Of a stretch of DNA of 64,000 nt, positions 12,392 through 22,164 are shown piece by piece (the stretch's first letter is position 1; each line of letters starts with the position of its first letter). The DNA is from Auricularia sp. M13 (taxonomy: Eukaryota > Basidiomycota > Agaricomycetes > Auriculariales > Auriculariaceae). A program made the position numbers and the translations under genes. Where the stretch lies: NCBI GenBank assembly GCA_037042915.1, contig CM073196.1, positions 3,410,001-3,474,000 of the forward strand, read 5' to 3'. The notes under the pieces were generated by a model. That model was not told the origin of the DNA and made no database searches. It saw only the letters and a program-made list of their open reading frames with translations.

Positions 12392-12650
12392 TATGATTTT
12401 ACTTCCTCGGAACAGAGGATGCATTCGACAATGTGACGACAGAGGTTGGCGGCAAATTTTACAGCAAAAACGAACGTCGCGAACTTCGGAACCGACGAAC
12501 CTAGTCACCCTGTGACTGTGAATGTTGCTTATGACAAGCACCGGATTCTCCACTACCACACCACTTTCTTCATCGTCAGTACAATGCGTTACCTTTATTG
12601 AATTCTGCTGAACGCGATTCTGCAGCGAGCTGAACTTCTGAAGACAACTT

Positions 12651-13616
12651 ATGAGTGTTGACGGGCCTACGCCTTTCTCAGAGCTGATCGTCGGCGCTGA
12701 CCTCGCCTTCGACCTTGCAATTGCTACAGGCTCGATAATCCGAGTCGAAGCTACTATAGTGCACGTCTACCGTCCGTTCACGATGTCTCCCGTGCTTCGC
12801 GTCCGCGTCGTCCGGGCGCCTGGTGCCCACGTTCCGCCCGAGGTGATACTGAAACTCTATGACCGCCGGTGCCTGAACAACATTCGCGAGTCATGCGAGC
12901 CTCCCGCGACTTGGAGCCCTGAGAAAGATTGCGAGTACCATCAGTGGGTGCAGGACCTCGCCGACGGCAAAGTGCGCCCTACCGACTACGACGACGTTCG
13001 ACTTTGGGAAAAGGAGGACATGTCTGGCGGGCGCCTCGAACATTACCTTCAACATATCGCAACCAAAATGTACATCCAAGAGCTGGAAGCCTACCGCACA
13101 CTCGCGGAATTTCAAGGCGATCTGGTCCCACGCCTATACGGAAGTGTCACATACCGTACCCCCCGGCCTTCCTCGTACACGCTACCCGGCGTTCTAATCG
13201 ATTACATCCCCGGCCCGACGATGCGCGAGCTCATCATGACGTGGACATCCCGCACGCCGCGCCTTCCAGACGCTGAGCTCGCTCGCGCGTGTGAGGCCGC
13301 GGTGACCCTCATGGAGCGCATCGCTTACTACGATTTCATCAACCTCGACGTGCGGATTGATAACTTCATTTTTCGCGATGATACGGACGTGGGAGACCGC
13401 TCGCCAGTCGTCCTTATCGACCTCGCACAGTGCGAGCGGCGCGGTTCCTTGTCGGAGGACGAGTGGATCGAGTGGAAGAAAAACTGGGATGAGATCGGTG
13501 CTGCGGGACAGGTTCTCATGCAGAAGGTCCAGAAGCACGTTGGGCCTGGAGTTTGGCATTTCGATGCCGGAGAACGTCGTTGGTTGCCCAAGAATCATGA
13601 CGAGCCAGGTGCATAG
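12651..13616 (+). CDS. Protein-kinase-like fold protein (tandem copy A)
   Basis: This is a single-exon frame of 321 codons starting MSVDGPTPFSELIVGADLAF. It has the layout of the protein-kinase-like superfamily: a beta3 lysine in VILKLYDRRCLNN, a helix-C glutamate in QELEAYRTLAEFQG, the hinge-like VLIDYIPGPTMRELI, a catalytic loop NLDVRIDNFIF (Asp and Asn present, HRD histidine replaced), and a metal-binding Asp in VVLIDLAQC where DFG would be. Substrate is unknown; families of this type include aminoglycoside/choline-kinase-like and fungal-specific kinases. The gene immediately downstream (13911-15176) is a close paralogue in the same orientation, so this is a tandem duplication. The inverted-repeat element ends 260 bp upstream. 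Confidence 0.75.
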   Translation: MSVDGPTPFSELIVGADLAFDLAIATGSIIRVEATIVHVYRPFTMSPVLRVRVVRAPGAHVPPEVILKLYDRRCLNNIRESCEPPATWSPEKDCEYHQWVQDLADGKVRPTDYDDVRLWEKEDMSGGRLEHYLQHIATKMYIQELEAYRTLAEFQGDLVPRLYGSVTYRTPRPSSYTLPGVLIDYIPGPTMRELIMTWTSRTPRLPDAELARACEAAVTLMERIAYYDFINLDVRIDNFIFRDDTDVGDRSPVVLIDLAQCERRGSLSEDEWIEWKKNWDEIGAAGQVLMQKVQKHVGPGVWHFDAGERRWLPKNHDEPGA

Positions 13617-13910
13617 ATAATGGACCCCACTGCACCGAATATTCGTCCGCCGCGAGTGTTGGTGATATACCATGGCTTAAACAGCATGCAAGTTGCGTGC
13701 AGAGACGCAAGGCTGAATGGAATGTGAGAGTGGATGGTCACGGTGTTCGAGCGAGCGAGCGTTGCAGCGGTCTAAACAGAGCTCTACGCGGCGCTACACG
13801 TGTATGAGCAGCGGTCAGTAAGAAAAACTCATGAGATGGAGGTGCGCGAGCTAATACTAGGGTTCGAGCCCGGAGTGTGAAAGCGCGAATTTTGAACAAC
13901 CGGCCAAACA

Positions 13911-15176
13911 GTGTGCAAACATTGGCCCGCTTTTGCGCGGGTTATGTTACTCACCTTTCTGCGTCGCACGCCGCGTCAGGCATGGGCTAGACTGCCTTTT
14001 TATGCAACTCTGAGCGTGAGACGTGCTGGCCACGTCGCTCCTGGCGCGCAGCGTGCGTTCCTGGTATCATCTCGATGCGCTGACCAGGGGCTCGTACCTT
14101 TGACCCTGACTGCAAGTGTGACCACGGCAAGCACGGACGCCCTGCCACCATTCTCGTCAGTCGTCATCACACTGCTGTGCCTTGCTTTGATCCTGCTGAG
14201 CTCCTATTCATTCCACAGAGAGCAGACGACAACTCCCAGTCTTGTCCCTACGCCGTTCGCAGAATTCATCATTGGCGCAGACCTCGCCTTCGACCATGCA
14301 ATTGCTACAGGCTCAGCGATAATCCGAGTGGAAGCTACTATAGTGCACGTCTACCGTCCATTCACGATGTCTCCCGTGCTTCGCGTCCGCATTGTTCGAG
14401 CACCTGGTGCCAACCTTCCGTCCGAGGTGATACTGAAACTCTACGACCGCCGGTGCTTGAACAACGTCCGCGAAGAATATGATCCTCCGGCGATGTGGAG
14501 CGCTGAGAAAGATCGCCAGTACGCCCAGTGGATGCAGGACCTCGCCGATGGCAAAGTTCAGCCGACGAACGTTGACGAGGAAAACTTCTCGATATATCGG
14601 TACCATTTATTCGGCGGGCGTCTCGAGGATTTCTTGCAATATGAGGCAACCGGCCTGTATAATCAAGAGTTGGAGTCATACAACGCGCTCGCGGAATTCC
14701 AAGGCGATTTAATCCCCCGGCTATATGGAGCAGTTACATACCGCGACCCTTCGCGTTGCACTGTCCCCGGCATTTTAATCGAGTACGTCCCCGGCCTGAC
14801 GATGCGCCAACTCATTGCGACGTGGATCTCCCGTACACCGCGCCTTCCGGACTCCGAGCTCGCCCGTGCATGCGAGGCCGCCGTGGCAGTCGTCAAGCGC
14901 CTCGCGCACACCGACATCCTCAACAATGACGTGCGCATCGACAACCTCATGTTTCGAGATGAGGACTCAGGGGCGCGCTCGCCTGTCGTAGTCATCGACC
15001 TCACACATTGCCAGCTGCGCGGGTCCCTGACGGACGAGGAGTGGGCTACGCGGAAGCATGGCACCGATGAGATCGGGGCTGCAGGCCAGATTCTCAACCA
15101 GAACGTCCGTGAGTTTGTCGGGCCCGACGTTTGGGATTATTACAGTGGAGGACATTACTGGCAGCCCAAACCTTGA
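13911..15176 (+). CDS. Protein-kinase-like fold protein (tandem copy B)
   Basis: The C-terminal 310 residues match copy A nearly residue for residue, from TPFAEFIIGADLAFDHAIAT onward: the beta3 lysine in VILKLYDRRCLNN, a helix-C glutamate in QELESYNALAEFQG, the catalytic loop NNDVRIDNLMF and VVVIDLTHC. The frame extends about 110 codons further upstream than copy A and contains a hydrophobic segment VVITLLCLALILLSSYSF at roughly residues 84-101, which could be a signal anchor. That extension has no counterpart in copy A, so the true start could instead lie close to 14215. Function is inferred from fold only. Confidence 0.65.
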   Translation: MCKHWPAFARVMLLTFLRRTPRQAWARLPFYATLSVRRAGHVAPGAQRAFLVSSRCADQGLVPLTLTASVTTASTDALPPFSSVVITLLCLALILLSSYSFHREQTTTPSLVPTPFAEFIIGADLAFDHAIATGSAIIRVEATIVHVYRPFTMSPVLRVRIVRAPGANLPSEVILKLYDRRCLNNVREEYDPPAMWSAEKDRQYAQWMQDLADGKVQPTNVDEENFSIYRYHLFGGRLEDFLQYEATGLYNQELESYNALAEFQGDLIPRLYGAVTYRDPSRCTVPGILIEYVPGLTMRQLIATWISRTPRLPDSELARACEAAVAVVKRLAHTDILNNDVRIDNLMFRDEDSGARSPVVVIDLTHCQLRGSLTDEEWATRKHGTDEIGAAGQILNQNVREFVGPDVWDYYSGGHYWQPKP

Positions 15177-15560
15177 TGCATTCCCATCGCTCTCTTTCAT
15201 CTGCCGGCCTACAAAGTTGGCCGTGGAACTTGTATAAGCACTGTATCTGCCGCATCGTAGACAATGAACACCGCCATTCATTTGCTATATGCGTCACAGT
15301 TTCTCTTAAGCAGCGAGTGCAGTCTCAGCTCTGCTGTCATGGATCGATTCGGTCGAAGGCTATAGTACTAAGTATCATCTGAGAACAGTCACACTCATGC
15401 TGCATGAGGGACTTGGTAACCTGAATAATTGCTGCGATCCTCCGACTTAGTCCATGCAGTGTTGGACATCAATCCGTTGGGATACTGCTGCCAGTACTAA
15501 AAGATCGAGCGCCGCCGCGTCATGTCGCGAGGAATCGTGTGTTCACATGATGGACCTACC
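15177..15560. other. Intergenic between converging genes
   Basis: This stretch separates kinase-like copy B (plus) from the glutamine-synthetase-like gene (minus), which end toward each other. It would hold both 3' untranslated regions. No further structure is seen. Confidence 0.5.
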
Positions 15561-17784
15561 CTACGCCAGCTCCAGATACCGCTCGACTGAGAGACCACAT
15601 CGTGAGCCCCAGCAGACCACGCAGAAGGCAGAGTGATATAGCACGCACCTTCCCAGCTTGTAACAGCCTCGTTCCAAACGTCGACCTCGTGCAACCTCGT
15701 GCCGCCATAATGCTCGACAAACGCATCGCCCAAGACCTCCCGCGCGACGCTATTCTGCTTCATCATCTCCCCCGCGGCCTCCTGCAAGCTGGTCGCGAGC
15801 TTCGTCACGCTCTCCTTACCGCCGGGGCGCGCCTGCAGCACGCCGATGGGCTCGCACGGGAGCTTCGCTTTGTGCGCGACGCCGCGCAGGCCCGTGAGGA
15901 AGATGGCCGCGATGGCGTAGTGCGGCAGCATGTCCGCGCCCGGCACGCGCACCTCGAAGCGCGTCGCCTTGGGCGGGCAGGAGGGCGGCGCGATGATGCG
16001 CACCGACGCCGCGCGCGAGTCGTAGCCGTACGTCACGGCGTTTGGCGCCCAGAACGACTCGCCGCCGACCAGGCGCTTGTAGCCGTTGATCGTGGGCACC
16101 AGCTTCGTGCAGGTCATGTTAGCTGAGAGTTCAGGTCCACGAGGAAGACTTTACCAGCGGTACGACTGAATAAAAAAAAGTTGGTCAGTAAGAGGAACCT
16201 AGAGAACGTGAGCTACGCACTGTCGGCAAGCCCCTCAAGCACGCCCGCGAGGAACCACTCGGCCTCCTGGCTGATGAAGCGCGTGTCTTCGTACTGCGCG
16301 TCCTTCCGCCCGCCGGCCTTGATCTCCTCCTCGCTCAGCGCAAACACGTTCCGGCCGTCCTTCGTCCTGAGCGAGACGTGCGTGTGCCCGCTGCAGCCGG
16401 GCAGGTTGCCCCACGGCTTCGCCATGAAGCTCGGCATGATGCCGTACTTCATCCCCACGCTCTTCGCGAGCAGCTTGAACAGGATCGCGTTGTCCGCCAT
16501 GCGCAGCGCGTCGGTGTATGCCAGCGCCGTCTCGAACACTCCTGGGCCCGTTTCGGTGTCTGGCAACACAGTCCGAAGTTGAGTCAGTGTAACTACCTGG
16601 AAAGGGAAGGACGCACGGTGGCCTTCGATGTGGATACCGAACGCCTCGGACATGTTGAAGAGGTCGTGAAAGTAGTCCTGGTTGAGCGTCGTGCGGAGCA
16701 GGGAGTAGCCGTGCACTGCGCGTCGTGCGTCACGCGCCGAAGAACGAGAACGGAGTGCGAGCGGACGCACTGCCGGGTGTGAGCGGTGTCAGACGCGTGA
16801 ATCCCTTCTCGGCCGCGGAGTAGGGGGTCTCTGCATCAATAGAGTTAGCGTTCGTTGATATATCTATCGGGAATTGCTGGGAAGTCGTCCTCTGACTTGC
16901 GACCTACGGCGAAAGTCTATGCATTGCGGGGACCACATAGCACGCTGCTAAGTACCCCAAAGTGCTTGATAGACTCCCGCCGCGACTAAGGTGAGTATCC
17001 AGGCGTCGAGGCAGTATTCCCAACACATCCTCGCCGCGATGCATACCTTTGAATTGGAAGTACTATAGGTATTAAGCATCAGCAACGTCATACCAGCAGA
17101 AAATCAGCCTACCTCGTACTCGCAGCCAGCCATACATGTCCAGCCGTGCTCGTCGGCCTGCTTGACCGCTTTGGCGAGCGTACCGCGCGGGCAGACGGGG
17201 ATGGGCTCCTTGGTGTCCGGGTCGAGGAATGAGAGCAAGAACAACGGCACGTTGTCCTCCCAGGGAATACGGCGCATGAGCGAGAGGTCAATGCGGGCCA
17301 GGATGTCGCGATAGCCGTTGGCGCGGTTCGAAACGAGCAGCTCGCGCGGGTATACGGTGTCATGAATGTCCCAGCCGCTATATGCGTACGCAGCGGTCTC
17401 AGCATGCTAATTCCTCGGGGTGGGAGCGGAAGAAACAGACAATATAACGCTGCAGAAGCCAAAGCCGTCGTCCTTGGCCGCGCTGAGGAATTTGTCGCGC
17501 GACTGGCAGTGGCGGCGCGTCGATAAGCGATAACGCGGCTGGCGCTGGACTGGCTGCGTACCATGAACTTGCCTCTCAGCACGCCGTCCACTGTCTCATC
17601 GCCTCAGCATACAGCTCAACACGCATAGTAGCACCAAGATCGCGCACCGTCAATGCCTGTACAGTTGAATTCTTATCTCAGGGCGAATGCAACGGTATAA
17701 GTACAGTACTGACCGGCGACTTTAACCTTGTTGTCATTAGCCAGCTCCTTCGCAAGCTGTTCCAGTGTCTTAACCGTGCCCATA
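15561..17784 (-). CDS. Glutamine-synthetase-like enzyme (GS fold, FluG/gamma-glutamylamide type)
   Basis: Members of this fold ligate ammonia or an amine to the gamma-carboxyl of glutamate using ATP. Exon joining gives a full-length enzyme. The N-terminal beta-grasp part reads KVKVAGIDVDGVLRGKFM, followed by FGWDIHDTVYPREL, RIPWEDNVPLFLLSF and CEYEYFQFKETPYS. The catalytic part has FNMSEAFGIHIEGHHTETGP (metal-binding acidic and histidine residues), the HTHVSL motif, LVPTINGYKRLV, and ends in HEVDVWNEAVTSWE and VERYLELA. Splicing is unusual: a 9-nt micro-exon at 17646-17654 encodes only the GID step and a 16-nt exon at 17047-17062 encodes YFQFK. Both are required to keep the conserved sequence, and one intron (16831-17046) is 216 nt. 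It is not the primary glutamine synthetase by sequence character, so the acceptor amine is unknown. Its upstream region is the duplicated proteasome fragment. Confidence 0.85.
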
Positions 17785-17788
17785 TTAG

Positions 17789-18261
17789 TGAGGAAGGCTT
17801 GGGCTGAATGGGCGGGAGCTTGAAGACAAGCGTCGAACTCCGCCACGCGTCTCTTAAGCTTGAACGTGTCACTCCCGCCCACCATGTCCATGCACTGACC
17901 GCTGGTCTCGCGTTTCTCGTACTCTGCCACGCCGACGCCGACGACGTCGACGGCTCCCTGCCAGAGGAGCTCTGGGGCTCGCTGACCGGCGCGCGCGGGC
18001 CCGTCTTTCGCTTTGCCGTCCGCTCTACACGTACGCACGATATGCTCTAATTGTTACTCGATGCTGAGATCTGATATGACTTTGATGTTGACTTTGCAGC
18101 CTGCCGCGTTCCTGCGCATCCGATGCCAACTGCACGAGCTGCGCAACGGCCAGCGCATATCCGTCGCGGCGGCCAGCAAGTACCTCTCGAACCTGGTGTA
18201 CGGGTACAAGGGCATGGGGCTCTCCATGGGCACGATTATCTGCGGTTGGGACAAGACGGGC
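17789..18261 (+). pseudogene. Truncated, decayed copy of proteasome beta5 gene
   Basis: This segment repeats the upstream region, first exon, first intron and part of the main exon of the intact gene at 20914-22164. It is broken in several ways. The copied start codon (17884) is followed at the fifth codon by TGA where the intact gene has TCG. The stretch from the middle of exon 2 through the start of exon 4 is missing, including the catalytic threonine and lysine. Sequence stops matching at 18261, within ICGWDKTG. What remains reads [18 protein letters not shown] and [19 protein letters not shown]. It lies head-to-head with the glutamine-synthetase-like gene, whose start is only 5 bp away, so the copied DNA now forms that gene's upstream region. 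Confidence 0.85.
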
Positions 18262-18273
18262 GGGACATTTTTA

Positions 18274-20183
18274 CTAGATGGTGAACAGCAGCCTCTTCAG
18301 ATCACTCAACTCGTCACAGCGATCTTGTCCAAGACATTTGTGCGAGAGATGGGCTCCTCCAAGATCCAACACGCGTAGCTTGCCGTCAGACCCACGAACA
18401 ATATTGCGCGGCTCCAGGTCGCCGTGCTCAATGCCCTGAGAGTGCAGCATTGTGATCAGCGACCACAGCTTCGTGCTGCAGAGGTATTATTGCATTGCAT
18501 CGGCCACATTAAACCCACGGACGTACCGATCCTCGCCCGAGAGCTTGTCAAATCTGCAGTCTAACGTGCTTCCCCCGTGCTCCTGGAGGAGGGCAACTGC
18601 ATGCTTACCACGGTACCGACCCAAAAGACAAGGCGCCACATCACCACAGCGCATGCGGACGGTCTCGACGGCCTTGGCCTCGCGGTCGAACATCTTGTCT
18701 TTAGCATCAAAGACTTTTGCCACATAGGTGTGGCCGTTAGGACTGTGAACGAGCCAAGTCCTGGCGTTCGGTCCCTGATGGAGGAATTTGGATGCCCAAA
18801 GGATCGGGGCGCCCGACGAGCTGTACTCTGTTGATCGTGTGACCCACGATGACGATGACGATGACGACGACGACGATAATGTGGATATCGACGACGTCAA
18901 AGAAGGTGTCGACATGGACTCCGCGAATGAGTTCGTCGTATCAGGCACCGTACCTACCTTAAGGACGAAGCTCTTCATATAGAATGAGTAAAGCGGAGAA
19001 ACTTTTGTGATGGGCTCTTACCTTGAGTGGGGCGACCAAGAGCCTCGTACATATGTTGGACGACGAGTCAGTAGTGTCCAAAGAGGAGTTGTCGGAAGCC
19101 GACTTGGACGTGAGGTCCGACGCAGGGGAGGAGGAGGAGGAGGAAGGATCGTTGCCCGTGTCTGATGCCTCGTTCGACGAACCGCTCTCGTAGTGAAAGA
19201 CCTCGTCAATGGGAGGCGGTGCGACGACGTCAGGAGGGACTACTACTTCCCCTCCATTGCCAAGAGGGATGACAAGATCGGGCATGCTGAGTGCGAGCAG
19301 CACGCCGAGGATCGGAATGACCGTCCTCCCAGTCGCCTGCGCGCCAACCGCATGGTGGAAGCATTCGTACACAGGTGATATCCGCAGGGCCCTCTCTCCC
19401 GTGGACAGCGAAACTTCTGCAGGACACTTCAGAATCTGACCGCGAGGCCGGTCAGGCGAAGCATACCCTTCTCCACAAAGATGACTTGGTTGCCGCTATA
19501 GAACAAGGCGCAATCCCTGTTGCCTTGTGTCATCTGGAGGTATATCTATTAACTGTGAGTAATTGAATGCAGGAGCATATAGATGCTCGGACCTTAAAGA
19601 GCATGGATCTTGGCCCGCCAGCGTATCTGCGGACAGAGTACCTTCGGCACTTGTAGAGCCGAGCGGCGTGGGCAAGGAGCACTTTGGGTGTCTTCCTCTC
19701 GACAACCCATCCTATGCGCCGCGTTTGAACCCCCCGGAGGAAGGTCTCGTGCACTTCGTTGCCTCGTTGAGAGAACTCGCTAGCGGCCGCGGTCATCCGG
19801 CAAAAATGATCTGGCAAGAGATCTCTGATGCAGGCATTAACAATGTTGTGGAGGTCGACCAGCCTGAGCAGGACTGTCTCCTCCGAAACATAGGGTTCGT
19901 CTGGGCATTTGGTGGCCGCGAGCGATATGAGCACCTTGATGTCGTTGTTGAGGATGGCGTCCAGCCTCTGGGCACCAAGGTGGGTCGCCAGTGCGTTTAT
20001 CGCGCGAGACCAGAGCGGATCTCCAATGGCCGGTGTCGACAACTCCAGCGTGATACCGTCGGCCGGTCGCACATCGCAGCTGTATGGTGCGGTGGATGCG
20101 GAAGTCGAAACATCAGTGGCAGCATTTGGAAAGCACCACCAGATGAGCTCGCGGTATGTAGTAGGTAACTGCAGCGGGTTCAT
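18274..20183 (-). CDS. Large protein-kinase-like protein (third kinase-fold gene)
   Basis: Exons join across short introns: a first intron near 19534-19593, a 50-nt intron near 19421-19470, one near 18957-19020, and one at about 18480-18531. The N-terminal half starts [20 protein letters not shown] and has no recognised domain. A hydrophobic segment [19 protein letters not shown] follows, then an acidic serine-rich linker and a kinase-like fold: beta3 lysine in [11 protein letters not shown], helix-C glutamate in [11 protein letters not shown], catalytic loop [15 protein letters not shown] and VLDLGGAH in the DFG position. The final frame ends KRLLFTI. This two-part layout is common in agaricomycete lineage-specific kinase-like families. 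Its 3' end abuts the proteasome pseudogene with 12 bp between them. Confidence 0.75.
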
Positions 20184-20913
20184 GGTGTCGGCAGAGTGTC
20201 TGAAAGGAAGGCCATCGGTAAGCGCCAGTCCGGCGCGAGGCCTCGATCACACAGCCGCACAGAGGTGTTCATTTTTGTACGAATGAACACCCTGTTCACT
20301 TGCCTGTACGATCTCATGCTATTGTGCCACATATTTGTGTGCCTTACACTCGTAACGCCACTTCGGCGAGATATTTGCCACAATGAAAGTTTCTCGTCCC
20401 GTCCAGTGAATATCGTGCGCAATCGTGAACCACTGGGTCTGATGGGGAGGAGCTTGTCAATGTACCTGCCGTGGTGTTACTGTTGTCGCGGACTGTGGCT
20501 TTCCTGGATGGTTGCGGTTGATTTTAAAAATTGTCGCATATTGAGAATGGCTGAGTCTCATCTTAGATTCGGCTGGTTATAGAGCGCGATGTATTACTGC
20601 TTTGGATCATTGGCGGCGTCGTTTATGTCAACCCTGAAAGTACGGGGATATTGGCGGTCGTGCCACGGACAAGTTTCTGCGCAACCAACCGACCCAGGGG
20701 CCGTACAGTAGACCTAAGCAATGGCCCAACCAATAGACGCGAACGACCGACTCAACGGCCGTCCAGGCTGTCCGGAAGCGTGACCACCTGCAAGCCGCAG
20801 TGCTACGCGCGGCGCACTGCACCGGTGAGGCTTGGGCTGAACGAGCAGGAGCCGCTTGAAGGCAAGTGTTGAACTCCGCCACGCGTCTCTTGAACGCGTC
20901 ACTCCCGCCCACC
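20184..20913. other. Intergenic upstream of PRE2 and of the kinase-like gene
   Basis: This is a divergent promoter region between the kinase-like gene (minus) and PRE2 (plus). The part from about 20825 to the PRE2 start is the one duplicated at 17789-17883. No other structure is seen. Confidence 0.5.
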
Positions 20914-22164
20914 ATGTCCATGCACTCGCTCGTCTCGCGTTTCTCGCACTCTGCGGCGGACCCGTTGAACCTGAGCATTAAGAACGCCGTGCGCGACGCC
21001 GACGACGACGATGTCGATAGCTCCGTGCCAGAGGAGCTCTGGGGCTCGCTGACCGGCGCGCGCGCAGGCCCGTCTTTCGCCTTGCCATCCGTCCCACACG
21101 TACGCACAATATGCTCTGGCTTAACGCCTAAAGCTAATGGCTGACTGCTGATATGACTTTGATTTTGACTTTGCAGCCTGCAGCCTTCCTGCGCCTGCAC
21201 ACCGACGACCACGCCGACCCGGACTGCAGAATTAAGATCCAACACGGTACTACAACGCTTGCCTTCCGCTTCCAGGGCGGCGTAATTGTCGCTGTAGACT
21301 CTCGTGCTACGGCTGGGTCCTACATTGGTACGAACATTGTCCTCATAATCAATTGAAAGTCGTCTTACCAGATTATTTCGTTCTTTCGCAGCGTCGGGCA
21401 CGGTCAAGAAGGTTATCGAGATCAACAAATTTCTTCTGGGCACCATGGCCGGCGGCGCAGGTACGCATTCGAGCTGTACGCGTACACCCGTGCACAGCTG
21501 ACGCGTCAACTGAAAAGCCGACTGCCAATACTGGGAGACCTACCTAGGCATCCAATGCCGACTGCACGAGCTGCGCAACGGCGAGCGTATATCTGTCGCA
21601 GCGGCCAGCAAGTACCTCTCGAACCTGGTGTACGGGTACAAGGGCATGGGACTGTCCATGGGCACGATGATCTGCGGTTGGGACAAGACGGGCCCCGCGG
21701 TGTTCTACGTCGACTCGGACGGCACGCGGCTCAAGGGCGACATCTTCTCCGTCGGCTCCGGCTCGACCTTCGCCTACGGTGTTCTCGACCAGGGATACCG
21801 TTGGGACCTCACCGACGCCGAGGCGCAGGAGCTCGGCCGCCGCTCCATCTACGCGGCGGGCCACCGCGACGCGTTTTCCGGCAACACGATCAACCTGTAC
21901 CATGTCCGCGAGAACGGCTGGGAGTTCATTGGTGCGTTTCCTATTCTTTTAGGTTTATTCTCCCTTGTCGTTAGCTAAATGGACTTTGTGCTTGCTTTTG
22001 CAGCGAACTACGATGTCACGAAGATGCACTACGACGGACCCGGCGCGGACGTGCCTGGTGCCGTCGCTGGCGGGTATGGTTACGATGTGCGCACTGCAGG
22101 CAAGAGCTCCCGCGACGATGTGCCCGCGGACGCGCCCATGCAGACTGTCGCCGTCCAAGCGTGA
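20914..22164 (+). CDS. PRE2: 20S proteasome subunit beta5 (chymotrypsin-like site)
   Basis: This is the catalytic beta5 subunit of the 20S core particle. Five exons are 20914-21099, 21177-21327, 21392-21460, 21518-21931 and 22004-22164. The propeptide ends in KIQHG and the mature N-terminus is the catalytic threonine of [11 protein letters not shown]. Asp17 lies in [13 protein letters not shown], Lys33 in [20 protein letters not shown], followed by [50 protein letters not shown] and [15 protein letters not shown]. The C-terminus extends past [20 protein letters not shown] as an Ala/Pro tail. All active-site features are present, so this is the functional copy and the source of the truncated copy 3 kb upstream. 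Confidence 0.95.

Noticed and set aside
13855-13885. tRNA-like B box (GGGTTCGAGCCC)
   Set aside because: No matching A box at the right distance and no cloverleaf arms could be paired around it.
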